Shown here: piece after piece, positions 19,225 to 20,475 of the stretch
How positions within the stretch are numbered: the first letter of the stretch is position 1
How the letters are laid out: every line of letters begins with the position of its first letter
The notes under the pieces: model-generated
Databases searched by the model: none
Seen by the model: the letters and a program-made list of their open reading frames with translations, nothing else
What the model was told of the DNA's origin: nothing
Position numbers and translations under genes: made by a program
Origin: Fragilariopsis cylindrus CCMP1102
Taxonomy: Eukaryota; Bacillariophyta; Bacillariophyceae; Bacillariales; Bacillariaceae
Length of the DNA: 20,475 nt
NCBI GenBank assembly: GCA_900095095.1
Contig: FMBT01000716.1
Location: 1 to 20,475, forward strand
Reading direction: 5' to 3'

Positions 19225-19742
19225 TTCAGAACAATAATTAAGTTAATGCACCGATTCCTCTACTAAATACATTCATTTTTTAAATTTAGTATAAAGTTTC
19301 CTTTCTTTAGTTCTTTTTTTTCTTAGTATTTTGATCGTGTCGTGTAGAATAAACTTTTTAATTTTAATTTAGATCTTTTGTTCAATAAGTGAAACGCCAG
19401 TCAAGTTCGATCTCAGTTGAATATTAAGAATGGTAATTACGTCTATCTTGGGAAAGCAGTACAGCTACAGTAGTGATAAAAATACACGACTTCCTCGCCG
19501 CTCGTAATAGTACATATTCCATATTAATTGATATTAATTTACCTGCACCAGTTTTTGTGTTTGTATCGCGTGTTATTGGAATCTCGATTTGTAGTACATA
19601 GGGTTACTCCGCCACGCACGCACTACTACTCATAGCTTTTTACCGATTGCTTTTCTTATTCTTATTCTTATTCTTATTCTTATTATTTATAGTGTACATT
19701 ACGCATTATACTGTTACGGTAAAATCGCATTTTATCGAACTT
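19225..19742. other. Spacer between convergent Mpv17 and repeat-protein genes
   Basis: About 520 bp between two converging genes, AT-rich, with no credible reading frame. It contains a T-rich stretch at 19305-19325 that may belong to 3' processing signals, and the hexanucleotide repeat listed separately. No RNA gene or promoter was recognised. Confidence 0.45.
19653..19682. repeat. (TTCTTA)5 hexanucleotide repeat
   Basis: Five perfect TTCTTA units followed by a partial TTATTT. The unit is not the common TTAGGG-type telomere repeat; it looks like a simple microsatellite in the intergenic spacer. Confidence 0.85.
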
Positions 19743-20404
19743 TTATGAACCATCTTGAATTTGTGTCGTCCTATCAGCAGCTTTTGATTGTCCATCTTGA
19801 ATTTTGTGCATTTACTTACGGCATTCTCTTGGAATGATCCACAACATCTTGAATTTGTTTCCAATTTGTGATTTTACATCTTGTATTTGTGCATCAACTT
19901 GTGTTTGTACACCTTGAATTTGTGCATCCACTTGTGTGTACATCTTGAATTTGTGCATTGACGACATTCTTGGAATTATCTACCACATCTTGAATTTGTT
20001 TATTAGCTTGAGCTTGTACATCTTGTATCTGTGAATTCACTTGTGTTTGTACATCTTGAATTTGGGCTTCGACTGGCATCCTTCGAATTCACAACCACAT
20101 CTTGTATTTGTTTATTCACTTGTGTTTGTGCATCTTGGATAGGTACCACCACCTGTGATGTCACTTGATCAACGTATGGTGCTGTTACTTCATTTACTTT
20201 AATTGCTGTTTCTTGTAAGATAGGTGTTGCAACTTCCACAACTTTTGATGCTGTTTCTTGTAAGATAGGTGTGGCAACTTCCACAACTTTGGATGCTGTT
20301 TCTTGTATTATAGGTGTTGCCTGTTCCACAAATTTTGATGATACGTCTATCATAACTGGTGCAGCTGTGTCATAGGCTGATTTACTTCTTTGAGCCACAA
20401 ATGG
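19743..20404 (-). CDS. Repetitive amphipathic (apolipoprotein/LEA-like) protein, 5' partial and frameshifted
   Basis: Read leftward. From about 20404 the frame gives an N-terminal piece (SAYDTAAPVMIDVSSKFVEQ), then four 15-residue repeats of type ATPILQETASKVVEV (20176-20355), then about a dozen repeats built on (A/K/S)QIQDVQ(T/A)QV. Alternation of hydrophobic and Gln/Asp/Lys residues suggests a long amphipathic helix, as in apolipoprotein-like or LEA-like proteins; true family unknown. Frame changes near 20085, 19940 and 19865 interrupt the repeat, which resumes each time; in a third frame it ends HKIQDGQSKAADRTTQIQDG with TAA at 19743-19745. There is no in-frame ATG before the open region (a stop lies at about 20408; the frame opens on GTG), so a 5' exon probably lies beyond the window, or translation starts at an internal Met. 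Function unknown. Confidence 0.55.
20176..20355 (-). repeat. 45-bp coding tandem repeat, about four copies
   Basis: TAGGTGT starts at 20221, 20266 and 20311 mark exact 45-bp periodicity. The copies from 20221 and 20266 are nearly identical, while those from 20176 and 20311 have diverged. Each unit encodes 15 residues of the repeat protein, so copy number changes would preserve the frame. Confidence 0.85.
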
Positions 20405-20475
20405 TATTCACAATTTTAATCATACTCCATATACCCAAGAACAAATTCGAAATAAATAATGATAGTCCACCACCA

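Noticed and set aside
20176..20355. CRISPR-like regular repeat
   Set aside because: The 45-bp units are contiguous with no unique spacers and encode in-frame protein repeats in a eukaryotic context.

Overview
The window looks like nuclear DNA of a photosynthetic stramenopile, most likely a diatom. The grounds are GT..AG introns of 125-130 bp, AT-rich spacers, many Asn/Asp/Ser-rich trinucleotide runs inside genes, a possible plastid presequence with an ASAFAP-like motif, and a Ty1/copia retrotransposon whose proteins resemble the copia-like (CoDi-type) elements of diatoms. The organism is inferred from family resemblance only; no search was run.

Layout. 1-1810 (+): 5'-partial gene for a 2-oxoglutarate/Fe(II) oxygenase of the isopenicillin-N-synthase-like fold, with one intron. 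2050-4229 (-): an intact two-exon gene that joins an acidic leader, a ubiquitin/SUMO-like domain, and a BTB/POZ domain split by an acidic insertion. 4230-4653: spacer with three hairpins. 4654-4725 (+): tRNA-Arg(ACG). 4822-5248: a MITE-like element with 19-bp terminal inverted repeats ending in TA. 5464-14884: a full-length Ty1/copia LTR retrotransposon with ~815-bp LTRs and the order gag, protease, integrase, reverse transcriptase, RNase H. 15840-17167 (+): protein-L-isoaspartate O-methyltransferase (PIMT) gene in several frames. 17168-18263: spacer with unassigned reading frames, a (CT)11 run and palindromes. 18264-19224 (+): Mpv17/PMP22-family membrane protein, probably plastid-targeted. 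19743-20400 (-): a repetitive amphipathic protein of QIQDV-type and 15-residue repeats, probably missing its 5' exon.

A theme runs through the window. Five of the six protein-coding units are cut by single-base frame changes, several of them beside homopolymers (G6 at 1722, AAAA at 7982, AAAAA at 8654, GGG near 18937). Where I could follow the reading, the conserved protein resumes at once in another frame, and I saw no substitution-type stop inside the conserved segments. That pattern suggests uncorrected long-read indels at least as much as gene death. It matters most for the retrotransposon, whose nearly identical LTRs imply a young insertion.

The genes do not form an evident pathway. They look like an ordinary stretch of dispersed housekeeping and regulatory genes with one large transposon inserted. 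I found no convincing new multi-gene system. The best leads are the repeat protein at the right edge, the BTB/SUMO-like fusion, the oddities of the LTR element (no target duplication, LTR differences confined to one third) and the MITE.
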